A stretch of 22,245 nucleotides of DNA from positions 1 to 22,245 of the forward strand of contig CAZCAC010000138.1 in the NCBI GenBank assembly GCA_964496575.1, read 5' to 3'. A program made the position numbers and the translations under genes. The notes beneath the pieces were generated by a model, which saw only the letters and a list, made by a program, of their open reading frames with translations, was not told where the DNA came from and searched no databases. Of this stretch, positions 6,498 through 13,480 are shown piece after piece. The first letter of the stretch is position 1. Every line of letters starts with the position of its first letter. The DNA is from CAZCAC01 sp964496575 (GTDB lineage: Bacteria > Planctomycetota > UBA1135 > GCA-002686595).

Positions 6498-7385
6498 ATG
6501 CTGACGACTCTGTTGCTTTGTGTACCCATGCTGGCCAGTGACCCCAAGGTCACCTGGGAAGCTCCGACGCGCTACATCCAGGGCACGCCCTTCGAGGTCT
6601 CCGTGGCCATCGAGGTCCCGGCGGACGGGTCGCCCCTGGCCGGATGGCTGTTCACCCCCGCCGCCTTCACTCTCAACGGCAAGCCGGTCGCCGAGCGCAA
6701 GGGGCGCGAGGTCGTGGAGCTCGCTCCCGGGACCAAGCTCACCCTCTCCTACGACCTGGCTCCCTCGATCCAGAGCTCCAAGGCCTTCGACGGCGACTTC
6801 GAGCTCGGCTTCGCCAAGGAGTACCTCGACAGCGATCCGATCGCGGTGAAGGTGGTCAAGGCAGCTCCCAAGGGCCTCGACTTCATGAGCATGCCGCAGG
6901 CGGAGCTCACCAAGTACCAGGTGCTGATGAGCACCAACCGCGGCGACCTGGTGATGGGGTTCTGGCCGGATGCGGCGCCGGGCCACGTGCGCAACTACTT
7001 CGACCTCTGCTACACCGGCTTCTACGACGGCCTGACCTTCCACCGCGTGATCCCCGGCTTCATGATCCAGGGCGGCTGCCCGCAGGGCAGCGGCTCGGCG
7101 AACGGCCCGCGGCAGCTGACGGCGGAGTTCAGCACCGAACCCAAGTACAAGCACGTCCCGGGAGTCCTGTCGATGGCTCGCTCCAACGACCCCAACTCGG
7201 CCTCGTGCCAGTTCTTCGTGATGCACAAGAATGCGCCGCACCTCGACGGGAACTACAGCGCCTTCGGCAAGCTGATCGAGGGGCTCGACGTGGTCGAGTC
7301 GATCGTCGGCACCCCGCGCGACGCTCGGGATCGTCCCACCACCAAGCAATACATCAAGAAGGCCACCGTCATCCTGGCGGACTGA
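6498..7385 (+). CDS. Exported peptidylprolyl isomerase (cyclophilin) with extra N-terminal domain
   Basis: This 295-residue protein is built as a short signal peptide (MLTTLLLCVPMLA, cleavage likely after residue 13), an unassigned beta-rich domain at about 16-125 (VTWEAPTRYIQGTPFEVSV...), and a cyclophilin domain at about 138-293. Cyclophilin hallmarks are FYDGLTFHRVIPGFMIQGG (R183, F188, Q191), LSMARSNDPNSASCQFFV (F239) and the late LDGNYSAFGKLIEGLDVVE. The enzyme would catalyse cis/trans isomerisation of Xaa-Pro bonds in the periplasm during folding of exported proteins. The N-terminal domain resembles a substrate-binding beta-sandwich, but I cannot name its family. An AGAGG element lies ten bases before the ATG. 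A second, leaderless cyclophilin follows after 26 bp. Confidence 0.92.
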   Translation: MLTTLLLCVPMLASDPKVTWEAPTRYIQGTPFEVSVAIEVPADGSPLAGWLFTPAAFTLNGKPVAERKGREVVELAPGTKLTLSYDLAPSIQSSKAFDGDFELGFAKEYLDSDPIAVKVVKAAPKGLDFMSMPQAELTKYQVLMSTNRGDLVMGFWPDAAPGHVRNYFDLCYTGFYDGLTFHRVIPGFMIQGGCPQGSGSANGPRQLTAEFSTEPKYKHVPGVLSMARSNDPNSASCQFFVMHKNAPHLDGNYSAFGKLIEGLDVVESIVGTPRDARDRPTTKQYIKKATVILAD

Positions 7386-7411
7386 ACCCCTCTCCCCCCC
7401 CCTCGATCCCC

Positions 7412-7900
7412 ATGTCCGACACTAATGACAACGTCAAGGCCGTACTCCACACCGAGGCCGGCGACATCTCCCTCGAGTTCTTCGGCGACAAGGCCCCGGG
7501 CCACGTGAAGAACTTCATCGAGCTGGCCGAGAAGGGGTTCTACGACGGGACCATCTTCCACCGCGTGATCCCCGGGTTCATGATCCAGGGCGGCTGCCCG
7601 CAGGGCACCGGCATGGGTGGTCCGGGGTACAACATCGACGCCGAGTTCAACGACGTGAAGCACGTGCGCGGCATCCTCTCGATGGCCCGCGCGCAGGACC
7701 CCAACTCGGCCGGGAGCCAGTTCTTCATCTGTCACGGCGACGCGGGATTCCTCGACCACCAGTACACAGCCTTCGGGAAGATGGTCGATGGTGGGGAAGC
7801 TCTGGATACGATCGCCAACGCGCCCTGCAAGCCGGGTGGCGAGGGCTCCAGTCCGGTCGAGCCGGTGAAGATCACCAAGGTCGACATCCAGCGGGGTTGA
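7412..7900 (+). CDS. Cytoplasmic peptidylprolyl isomerase (cyclophilin)
   Basis: This is a 162-residue single-domain cyclophilin without a signal peptide, the length of bacterial PpiB. It shows the full catalytic signature FYDGTIFHRVIPGFMIQGGCPQG, then SMARAQDPNSAGSQFFIC and LDHQYTAFGKMVDGGEALD. It is nearly identical to the preceding exported paralogue through the active-site loop, suggesting a lineage-specific duplication. The start at MSDTNDNVK is chosen because the cyclophilin fold begins at residue 8. The frame is also open upstream, but there it runs over the first cyclophilin gene. The ATG is preceded by a run of C and T with no Shine-Dalgarno sequence, so expression may depend on coupling to the upstream gene. 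Confidence 0.94.
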   Translation: MSDTNDNVKAVLHTEAGDISLEFFGDKAPGHVKNFIELAEKGFYDGTIFHRVIPGFMIQGGCPQGTGMGGPGYNIDAEFNDVKHVRGILSMARAQDPNSAGSQFFICHGDAGFLDHQYTAFGKMVDGGEALDTIANAPCKPGGEGSSPVEPVKITKVDIQRG

Positions 7901-7961
7901 TCCCGCCCGATTTGCCACAGAGCAGAGGTAGCGGGCATCCTCCCGCCGACGGAGACCCTAG

Positions 7962-9968
7962 TTGAACCCCCTGATCCACACCGACCCCGAGGGTCGGCGC
8001 GTGATCCGGCTCTCGCCGGACAAGCGCGTCCTGTTCCTCACCAAGGACCTGGCTCAGATCGCCGCGCAGCTGCGTGGCGAGCTGGACCTCTCGATTGACG
8101 ACCTCCGTCCCGAGGACCTGCTCGACGACATCAACACCGATACCATGACCCCGGCGTGGGTGTGCTTCCGCCACCGCCCCGACGACATCGCCCTCGATGC
8201 CTACGCGGGGCTGCTCGACGGAGAAGGGGAGCGGGTCTTCGGCACCCGGGCCCTGATGGACGGCGGCTTCGAAGTGATCGTCTCCGGGCAGCGCAAGGGC
8301 ACCGGCTCCTCCCGGGAGACCGCGCCTCAGTGCGAGAAGTATTCGGGGATCCACCTGGTGATCGCCTCGTCCTTCGCACCGATCCACCTGCGCAACAACC
8401 TGAACCTCGGCCAGCTCCTCGGCGATCACGATCAGCTCCGCCGCCTCCAGGCGGGCGAGTCGATTCCGCTGGAGGAGTTCACCGCCAGGTACGACGCGGT
8501 GACGAAGACGATGATCGAGTGCGGTGGGCTCTTTCCCTTCGCCGAGAAGGTGGCGAAGGGCGACGTGAAGATCGAGTCGCCGGCCACCCCCGAGCGGCCG
8601 ATGACGATGGCGGAGAAGATCCTCGCCGGTCACCTCACCAGCGCCGGGCCGGGCTTCGTGAAGCCGGGGGACTCCTGCCTGGCGGGCGTCGACGGCGGGT
8701 ACAGCCACGAGTTCACCACCGCCCAGGTGCACTACTTCCTCCAGGAGGAGTACGGCGACGCCTACCGCGTGAAGAACCCGGGGAAGTTCGGCGTGTTCGA
8801 GGATCACCTCCTCTACGCCGACGGCGTGGCCAAGATGGCGCCGTTCATCGGCCTGATCCAGACGCTGCGCGACTGGCAGAACGACTTCCAGAAGCACACC
8901 GGCGTGCGCGACTACCAAGCGAAGGACGGCGTCTCTCCGGGGATCTGCCACCTGATCGCCGGCGAGGAATTCATCGATCCAGGCGACTTCATCCAGGCCA
9001 CCGACTCCCACACCTGCATGGGCGGGAGCCACAACGCCTTGACCTGGGGCGTGGGCGCCACCGAGTACGCGGCGCTGATCCACTCCGGGTTCACCATGGT
9101 CCGGGTTCCCGAGTCGATTCGCTTCGAGCTCCACGGTGAGCTGCCCACCGGCGCCACCGCCAAGGACGTGATGCTCCACATCCTCGCCACCTTTGCCGTG
9201 GCGGAGAAGACTCTCGACCGCGTGATCGAGTTCGGCGGCCCCGGTCTCGCCGCTTTCTCGATCGACGAGCGGGCCACCCTGACCAACATGGCCACCGAGT
9301 GCTCCGCCAAGTCCGGAATCTGCGAGGGGGATCGCCGCCTCGCCGAGTGGATCGCGGCGCGGCGCCCCGGGATCGACGTGGCGACCCTCGAGGCTCGCTT
9401 CACCGTTCCCGACCCCGGCGCCGAGTACGCCGGTGGAGTCCACCGGATCGACCTCTCGAAGATCCGGCCCTCGGTGGCCGAGCCGGGAGATCCCACCTAC
9501 GGCGTGGCGATCGAGGATCTGGGCGACGTCGCGATCGACATCGCCTACGGCGGATCCTGTACCGCCGGCAAGGAAGGGGACCTCGACTATTACGCTCGGG
9601 TCCTCCAGGAGGCGCACGAGGCGGGCCGCAAGGTCGCCGAGGGCGTCTCGATGTACATCCAGTTCGGCAGCGAGCGGGTCCAGAGGTACGCCGAGAAGAA
9701 GGGCTACCTCGAGATCTTCCGCCGGGCCGGAGTCGAGGTGATCAACCCCGGTTGTGGCGCCTGCATCGGCTGCGGCCCCGGCGTCTCCGAAGACGCCGAG
9801 CAGGTCGCCGTCAGCGCCATAAACCGCAACTTCCAGGGGCGCAGTGGCCCCGGCAAGCTCTACCTGGCCTCCCCCCTGACCGTCGCCGCCAGCGCGGTCA
9901 CCGGCCGGATCACGAGTTTCTCGCCAGGCATGTTCCGCGTTCCTCAGTCCGCACAGAGGCAATCATGA
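7962..9968 (+). CDS. Single-chain aconitase-superfamily dehydratase, swivel domain first (probable 3-isopropylmalate dehydratase)
   Basis: The product is 668 residues from a TTG start with GGAG seven bases upstream. The N-terminal part (~50-200) is a LeuD-like swivel domain with DDINTDTMTPA and VSGQRKGTGSSRETAP. The catalytic LeuC-like part (~213-655) opens with MTMAEKIL and has SHEFTTAQV and DSHTCMGG. The [4Fe-4S] ligands are C533 (GGSCTAG), C598 and C601 (NPGCGACIGC), and it ends with NRNFQGRSGPGKLYLASPLTVAASAVTG. All cluster ligands are intact. Known fused relatives such as fungal Leu1 have the catalytic part first, so the order here is reversed. ATGA overlap with a LeuB-like dehydrogenase makes isomerisation of 2- to 3-isopropylmalate the likely role. 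Aconitase or homoaconitase activity paired with an isocitrate or homoisocitrate dehydrogenase is the alternative. Confidence 0.85.
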   Translation: MNPLIHTDPEGRRVIRLSPDKRVLFLTKDLAQIAAQLRGELDLSIDDLRPEDLLDDINTDTMTPAWVCFRHRPDDIALDAYAGLLDGEGERVFGTRALMDGGFEVIVSGQRKGTGSSRETAPQCEKYSGIHLVIASSFAPIHLRNNLNLGQLLGDHDQLRRLQAGESIPLEEFTARYDAVTKTMIECGGLFPFAEKVAKGDVKIESPATPERPMTMAEKILAGHLTSAGPGFVKPGDSCLAGVDGGYSHEFTTAQVHYFLQEEYGDAYRVKNPGKFGVFEDHLLYADGVAKMAPFIGLIQTLRDWQNDFQKHTGVRDYQAKDGVSPGICHLIAGEEFIDPGDFIQATDSHTCMGGSHNALTWGVGATEYAALIHSGFTMVRVPESIRFELHGELPTGATAKDVMLHILATFAVAEKTLDRVIEFGGPGLAAFSIDERATLTNMATECSAKSGICEGDRRLAEWIAARRPGIDVATLEARFTVPDPGAEYAGGVHRIDLSKIRPSVAEPGDPTYGVAIEDLGDVAIDIAYGGSCTAGKEGDLDYYARVLQEAHEAGRKVAEGVSMYIQFGSERVQRYAEKKGYLEIFRRAGVEVINPGCGACIGCGPGVSEDAEQVAVSAINRNFQGRSGPGKLYLASPLTVAASAVTGRITSFSPGMFRVPQSAQRQS

Positions 9969-11032
9969 CCGCATACGACATCGCAGTGATCGGTGGGGAC
10001 GGAATCGGCCCCGAGGTGACCAACGAGGCCCTGAAGGTCCTCGACGCCGCGTCCCAGGTTTACGGCTTCGAGGTGACTCGCACCGAGTACCCCTTCAGCA
10101 GCGAGTACTACCTGCAGAACGACGTCATCTTCCCCGAAGAGGCCTTCGAGGAGATCAAGAAGAAGGACGCCGTGTACCTCGGCGCGATCGGCGACCCCCG
10201 CCTGCCGGTGGGGCTGATCGAGTTCGGCATCATCGCCAAGATGCGCTTCGAGCTCGACCTCTTCGCCAACGTGCGCCCGATCCAGCTGTACGATCAGCGG
10301 CTCTGCCCGCTCAAGGACAAGACTCCCGACGACGTCGACATGGTCATCGTCCGGGAGAACACCGAGGGCGCGTACGCGGGCATGCACGGCTTCGCGCACA
10401 AGGGACAGGCGCTCGAGGTGGCGACCCAGACGATGGTCTACACCCGCCAGGGGACCGAGCGCGTGATCCGGTACGCCTTCGAGCTGGCGCGCAAGCGCAA
10501 CAAGCGCAATACGGTGACCCTGATCGACAAGGCCAACGCCGTTCGTGCTCAGGACATCTGGACCCGCACCTTCAACGAGGTCGCCGAGGAGTACCCGGAC
10601 ATCAATACCGAGCACGCCTACATCGACGCCGCGTGCATGTGGATGGTCAAGAACCCCGAGTGGTTCGACGTCGCGGTCACGCCGAACCTCTTCGGCGACA
10701 TCATCACCGACCTGGGCGCGATGGTGCAGGGGGGCATGGGCATCGCCGCCTCCGGCAACATCCACCCCGGCCAGGTCAGCCTCTTCGAGCCGATCCACGG
10801 TTCGGCGCCGAAGCACGCGGGCAAGAACATCGCCTCGCCGGTCGCGGCGATCATGGCGGGATCGATGATGCTCGACTTCCTCGGCGAGAACGAGGCCGCG
10901 CTGGGGATCGAGAACGCGATTCGCGAGCTCTTCGCCAACGACAGCCTCAAGGGTGTCGGGACCGGGACGCACGCCACCGACGAGGTGGGGAGCATGGTGA
11001 TCGACGCGCTGCGCGCGGCGGCACCCGCCTGA
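9965..11032 (+). CDS. leuB: NAD-dependent 3-isopropylmalate (or isocitrate-family) dehydrogenase
   Basis: This is a 355-residue beta-decarboxylating dehydrogenase. It has the Rossmann-like start IAVIGGDGIGPEV, the substrate arginines R94 and R104 in MRFELDLFANVRP and R130 in VIVRENTEG, Y137, K189 in LIDKAN, metal-binding D221, D245 and D249 (NLFGDIITDLGA), and the NAD-side loop FEPIHGSAPKHAGKN. Length and the RFELDLFANVRP helix resemble IPM dehydrogenases more than the ~410-residue NADP isocitrate dehydrogenases. The GSAPKHAG form is shared with tartrate-dehydrogenase-like members. The start overlaps the dehydratase stop by four bases (ATGA), so the two are translationally coupled and probably form consecutive pathway steps (leucine synthesis). 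leuA is not in the window, so the symbol rests on family and context. Confidence 0.8.
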   Translation: MTAYDIAVIGGDGIGPEVTNEALKVLDAASQVYGFEVTRTEYPFSSEYYLQNDVIFPEEAFEEIKKKDAVYLGAIGDPRLPVGLIEFGIIAKMRFELDLFANVRPIQLYDQRLCPLKDKTPDDVDMVIVRENTEGAYAGMHGFAHKGQALEVATQTMVYTRQGTERVIRYAFELARKRNKRNTVTLIDKANAVRAQDIWTRTFNEVAEEYPDINTEHAYIDAACMWMVKNPEWFDVAVTPNLFGDIITDLGAMVQGGMGIAASGNIHPGQVSLFEPIHGSAPKHAGKNIASPVAAIMAGSMMLDFLGENEAALGIENAIRELFANDSLKGVGTGTHATDEVGSMVIDALRAAAPA

Positions 11033-11231
11033 CCACAGGTCGCGCCCTTCCGCGCCTCTTCGACGAGCCGGTGCCGCACCGGGTCATCCCGCCGAAAACG
11101 GGCGGAACGACCTGGTGCGGCACCGGCTCGTCAGAAAAGTGCGGAAAGGTGTGCGACTCCGTATCGGGTCGGTCGCTAGCATCTCTCTTACCTCGCTCTC
11201 CGGCATCAGGCCTTCCTCTCGAGCCTCCGAC
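11033..11231. other. Intergenic region before the Tad operon
   Basis: There are 199 bp without a credible gene. It holds the 71-nt hairpin at 11062-11132, a purine-rich AGAAAAGTGCGGAAAGG segment just after it, and GTGCGACTCCGTAT at 11151-11164, which resembles the dyads at 5949 and 6057. The promoter of the Tad operon should lie between 11133 and 11231, but I cannot pick a convincing -35/-10 pair. Confidence 0.5.
11062..11132 (+). terminator. 71-nt near-perfect hairpin, terminator or palindromic element
   Basis: GACGAGCCGGTGCCGCACC (11062-11080) and its exact reverse complement (11114-11132) form a 19-bp stem. The pairing continues inward with 10 of 13 matches (11081-11093 against 11101-11113). 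Seven bases, centred on GAAAAC, remain between the arms. It starts 30 bp after the dehydrogenase stop. After the stem comes AGAAAAG rather than a T-run on the plus strand, so it is not a classic intrinsic terminator. It may be a palindromic repeat element inserted between operons. Confidence 0.55.
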
Positions 11232-12044
11232 ATGTTGTCCCCGTGCTCCGGCTCCAGTTCCCACCTGGCCGACAACAGGCCCGAGGGGACTCGTGTCGAT
11301 GACGACTCCCTCGAGGTTCATGCCGAGGCGACCCACGAGCCCGGAGAAGAGGGCGCGACGTCCGGTCCGCCCTTCACGCGGATCCTCGTCTCCTGGGTGC
11401 TCGCGCTCTCCGTGGCCTCCGTGCTGGCGTCCGCGCTCCAGGTCTACTCGAGCCAGCGGGAGTACGGGTTCTTCCTGCTCTCCCTCTGCTTCGTGGTGTG
11501 TGGAGCGGGGGCCTTCGCCGACATCGCGACGCGACGCATTCCCAACGCGTTGACCTATCCGGCGATCGTCCTGGGCCTCGTGCTGAACGCGGCTGCGCCC
11601 CAGGTGCTGGCCGCCCTCGACCTCTCCACCGCGCAGGTGTGGCTAGGATCCTCCGGAACGATCGATTGCCTGCAGGGATTCGGCCTCTGCGCGGTGATCG
11701 GGATCGTGAGCTTCATGGCGCGCGGTCTGGGTGGGGGAGACGTCAAGCTGCTCGGAGCCGTCGGCGCCCTGATCGGCTTCGACGCCGTCGTCGCCGTGTT
11801 GTTCAACACCCTGCTCATCGCCGCGGTCGTGGGCATCGTCAACTGGGCCCTGCGCGGTACCCTGCTGAGTCGCACGCAGAAGTTCGCGAGCGCCATCTAC
11901 TTCAGCGTGATCTTCCGCAGCAACATGCGCTCGGTCTACGGCTTCAAGCCGACCGAGGGTCCCTTCGGTCTCTCGCTGCTGCTCGGGCTCGTGCTGGCCC
12001 AGTTCGTCGCCCTTCACCGCGTGCTCCTCCAGGTCGGATGGTAA
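11232..12044 (+). CDS. Type IV prepilin peptidase, CpaA/TadV-like (A24)
   Basis: This is a 270-residue inner-membrane aspartyl protease that trims prepilins and pseudopilins. The two catalytic aspartates are visible: D97 in GAFADIATRRIPNALTYP and D170 in GLGGGDVKLLGAVGALIG (the GxGD motif, here GGGD). About six hydrophobic segments lie between 50 and 265. The N-terminal ~48 residues are acidic and polar, an unusual cytoplasmic extension for a TadV. An even longer frame starting inside the hairpin arm is rejected. The ATG giving MLSPCSGSSS has no Shine-Dalgarno sequence, so the start is moderately sure. The stop overlaps the next gene (ATGGTAA). Its substrates are presumably the two TadE-like proteins downstream, which carry Gly|x4-Glu cleavage motifs. 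Confidence 0.9.
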   Translation: MLSPCSGSSSHLADNRPEGTRVDDDSLEVHAEATHEPGEEGATSGPPFTRILVSWVLALSVASVLASALQVYSSQREYGFFLLSLCFVVCGAGAFADIATRRIPNALTYPAIVLGLVLNAAAPQVLAALDLSTAQVWLGSSGTIDCLQGFGLCAVIGIVSFMARGLGGGDVKLLGAVGALIGFDAVVAVLFNTLLIAAVVGIVNWALRGTLLSRTQKFASAIYFSVIFRSNMRSVYGFKPTEGPFGLSLLLGLVLAQFVALHRVLLQVGW

Positions 12045-12604
12045 AGCCATCCCAAGTGCTGCGGGCACTGAGGCCAGATCTCGCCGCCGGGCTCGTGGCG
12101 TGGTTCGGGGTCGACGTCATGGCCCATCCCCACCGGCTGATCGCGCTGGTCGGAGACCCGCGCCTCACGCACACGTTGGCCTTCGAGATCGGCACGGGCA
12201 TCGCGTTCTTCGCCTGCGCGTTCCTCGCGCTGCGCTGGGTGGTGCGCCTGGTGCGCGCCGGCCGCCGGCTGTCGTGGGATCCCGCCCTGCGGGCGACCCA
12301 GGGCACCGTGATGGCGGAGTTCGCCCTGGTCCTGCCCGTGGTCCTGCTCCTGATCGGGACGGTGGTCCAGATCTCGCTCATCGCCCAGGCGGCGGTGGTG
12401 GTGCGCTACGCCACCTTCGTCGCTGCGCGCTCGGCGATCGTGAGCTTCGAGGCGGACGTGCGCCCCGACCTGACGGCGGGCGGTGCCCAGGGCTTGCTCG
12501 CGGCCCTGCAGCTGCCGCCCTTTCCGGAGTGGGTCGACGATGAGCGTCCCGAACGGGCCGCCTTCATGGTCCTCGCCACGCTGTCTCCTCGAGCCAGTGG
12601 CTAG
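12038..12604 (+). CDS. TadE-like pseudopilin with two extra N-terminal membrane segments, ended by in-frame TAG
   Basis: The product is 188 residues to the TAG stop. The TadE-type region begins at residue 89 with G|TVMAEF: a glycine, then Glu at +5 (E94), then a long hydrophobic helix (ALVLPVVLLLIGTVV), which is the type IV prepilin cleavage signature, followed by RYATFVAARSAIVSF. Before it lie two further hydrophobic segments (about 14-29 and 47-70), unusual for TadE, whose signal is normally N-terminal. The start codon overlaps the peptidase stop (ATGGTAA). The frame stays open immediately after the TAG: six codons later an ATG in the same frame begins the next gene. The two may therefore be halves of one ~480-residue protein. 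Confidence 0.8.
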   Translation: MVKPSQVLRALRPDLAAGLVAWFGVDVMAHPHRLIALVGDPRLTHTLAFEIGTGIAFFACAFLALRWVVRLVRAGRRLSWDPALRATQGTVMAEFALVLPVVLLLIGTVVQISLIAQAAVVVRYATFVAARSAIVSFEADVRPDLTAGGAQGLLAALQLPPFPEWVDDERPERAAFMVLATLSPRASG

Positions 12605-12622
12605 GACCCCAAGGGGCTCCAG

Positions 12623-13480
12623 ATGGAGCGCCTGCTCAAGGCCCAGGGCCCTGCCTGGGGCGGGGGCGACTACGCGCGGCGCATGGCCTACGCGCGCGCG
12701 GTGACCACGCTGACGACGAACCGCGACAAGCACGGCGGGGGCTTCGTCGGAGACCTGAGCGCCTGGCACGATTCGTTCACGCCGCTCATCCCCCTGCCGG
12801 AGCACGTCGTGCAGCCCGCGCGGCAGAAGAACAACCCGAACCAGCTCGGCTACCTGCTCCCCCAGCCGCCCCCCCTGTCGTCGATCATCCCGTCGGCCAT
12901 CCCGATCGACATCCCCATCCCGATCCCCTCTCCGTTCGACAAGTTCATCCCCCCGATCTCGATCTCGTTCTCCATTCCGCTGCCGACGAGCCTGCTCGAT
13001 CCCCTGACGTCGAAGCTCGACGTGGGCATCGACGCCTTGCGAACGGGATCGGCGGCCGTGCTCCGCCAGTTCGCCCGCTCTCCGTTCAACGTCGATCCCC
13101 TCTCCCCCAAGGAGGTGGAGGTCAACCTGGTCTACCACTTCAAGCTGGCCATCCCGAGCCTCTTGCAGCTGGCTCCCGGCGTGACCGACGATCCTCCTCA
13201 GGGCCTGCCCTCCGGAAGCGGCCGCTTCTTCAAGCTGAAGCACGGGCACTACTTCACGGCCCGCTTGCAGTCGACGGGCGGAAGGCGCACCCTGCTGGGG
13301 CTGTTCCCCTACGTTCCGGACATCTTCGGCTTCAGCATGGTTCCGAACACCCCCCTCTACTGGCGTCCACGCGAGAAGGAAGAGGAAGAAGAGGACGAGG
13401 ACGAGGAGGAGAAGAAGAAGGAGGAGGAGAAGGAGAAGAAAGACAAGGAAAAGAACAAGGAGGGCAATGACGGTGGCTGA
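12623..13480 (+). CDS. Downstream part of split TadE-like protein, Pro/Ile-rich with charged tail
   Basis: This gene gives 285 residues in the same frame as the preceding one, starting 18 bp after its TAG. AAGGGG at 12611-12616 lies six bases before the ATG and could support re-initiation. It has no signal peptide or membrane segment, odd for a stand-alone Tad component, which supports its being the extracytoplasmic remainder of the upstream pseudopilin. Sections are MERLLKAQGPAWGGGDYARRMAYARAVTTLT (typical of TadE-family middles), a Pro/Ile/Ser-rich stretch at 79-128, a mixed domain at 130-250 ending in LFPYVPDIFGFSMVPNTP, and a 35-residue Glu/Lys/Asp tail encoded by a polypurine tract. It overlaps the next gene by 14 bp. 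Functional independence is unproven; a nonsense mutation or sequencing error is possible. Confidence 0.7.
   Translation: MERLLKAQGPAWGGGDYARRMAYARAVTTLTTNRDKHGGGFVGDLSAWHDSFTPLIPLPEHVVQPARQKNNPNQLGYLLPQPPPLSSIIPSAIPIDIPIPIPSPFDKFIPPISISFSIPLPTSLLDPLTSKLDVGIDALRTGSAAVLRQFARSPFNVDPLSPKEVEVNLVYHFKLAIPSLLQLAPGVTDDPPQGLPSGSGRFFKLKHGHYFTARLQSTGGRRTLLGLFPYVPDIFGFSMVPNTPLYWRPREKEEEEEDEDEEEKKKEEEKEKKDKEKNKEGNDGG
13374..13466 (+). repeat. Polypurine tract
   Basis: About 93 nt are almost entirely A and G, built of GAA, GAG, AAG and GAGGAG units with only a handful of C. It encodes the charged tail of the upstream protein and ends in AAGGAGG (13457-13463), the Shine-Dalgarno sequence of the TadG-like gene. 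Such tracts are slippage-prone and can adopt triplex structures; that behaviour here is inference. Confidence 0.7.

Noticed and set aside
6128..6553. Minus-strand 141-residue open frame in the divergent intergenic region
   Set aside because: It is Arg/Pro/Gly-rich with no motif, runs into the cyclophilin signal peptide region and covers the G/C hairpin. No ribosome site is seen.
7872..9962. Very long minus-strand open frame opposite the dehydratase (and a similar one opposite cpaF at 16086-18107)
   Set aside because: Antisense frames in high-GC genes often stay open. Translations are Asp/His/Leu/Arg/Val-rich mirror sequence with no domain, while the plus strand encodes complete enzyme motifs.
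9965..11032. Isocitrate dehydrogenase (TCA) identity for the dehydrogenase
   Set aside because: Not fully excluded, but length, the RFELDLFANVRP helix and the NAD-side HGSAPKHAG loop favour the isopropylmalate/tartrate dehydrogenase branch over canonical NADP isocitrate dehydrogenase.
11115..11231. Upstream GTG start for the prepilin peptidase
   Set aside because: It lies inside the right arm of the 71-nt hairpin, where initiation would be occluded, and the added residues do not resemble a TadV N-terminus.
12602..12604. Global reassignment of TAG to a sense codon
   Set aside because: TAG ends the helicase gene (1622-1624, minus) and tadC (20019-20021) at the expected C-termini, so it acts as a normal stop in this genome.
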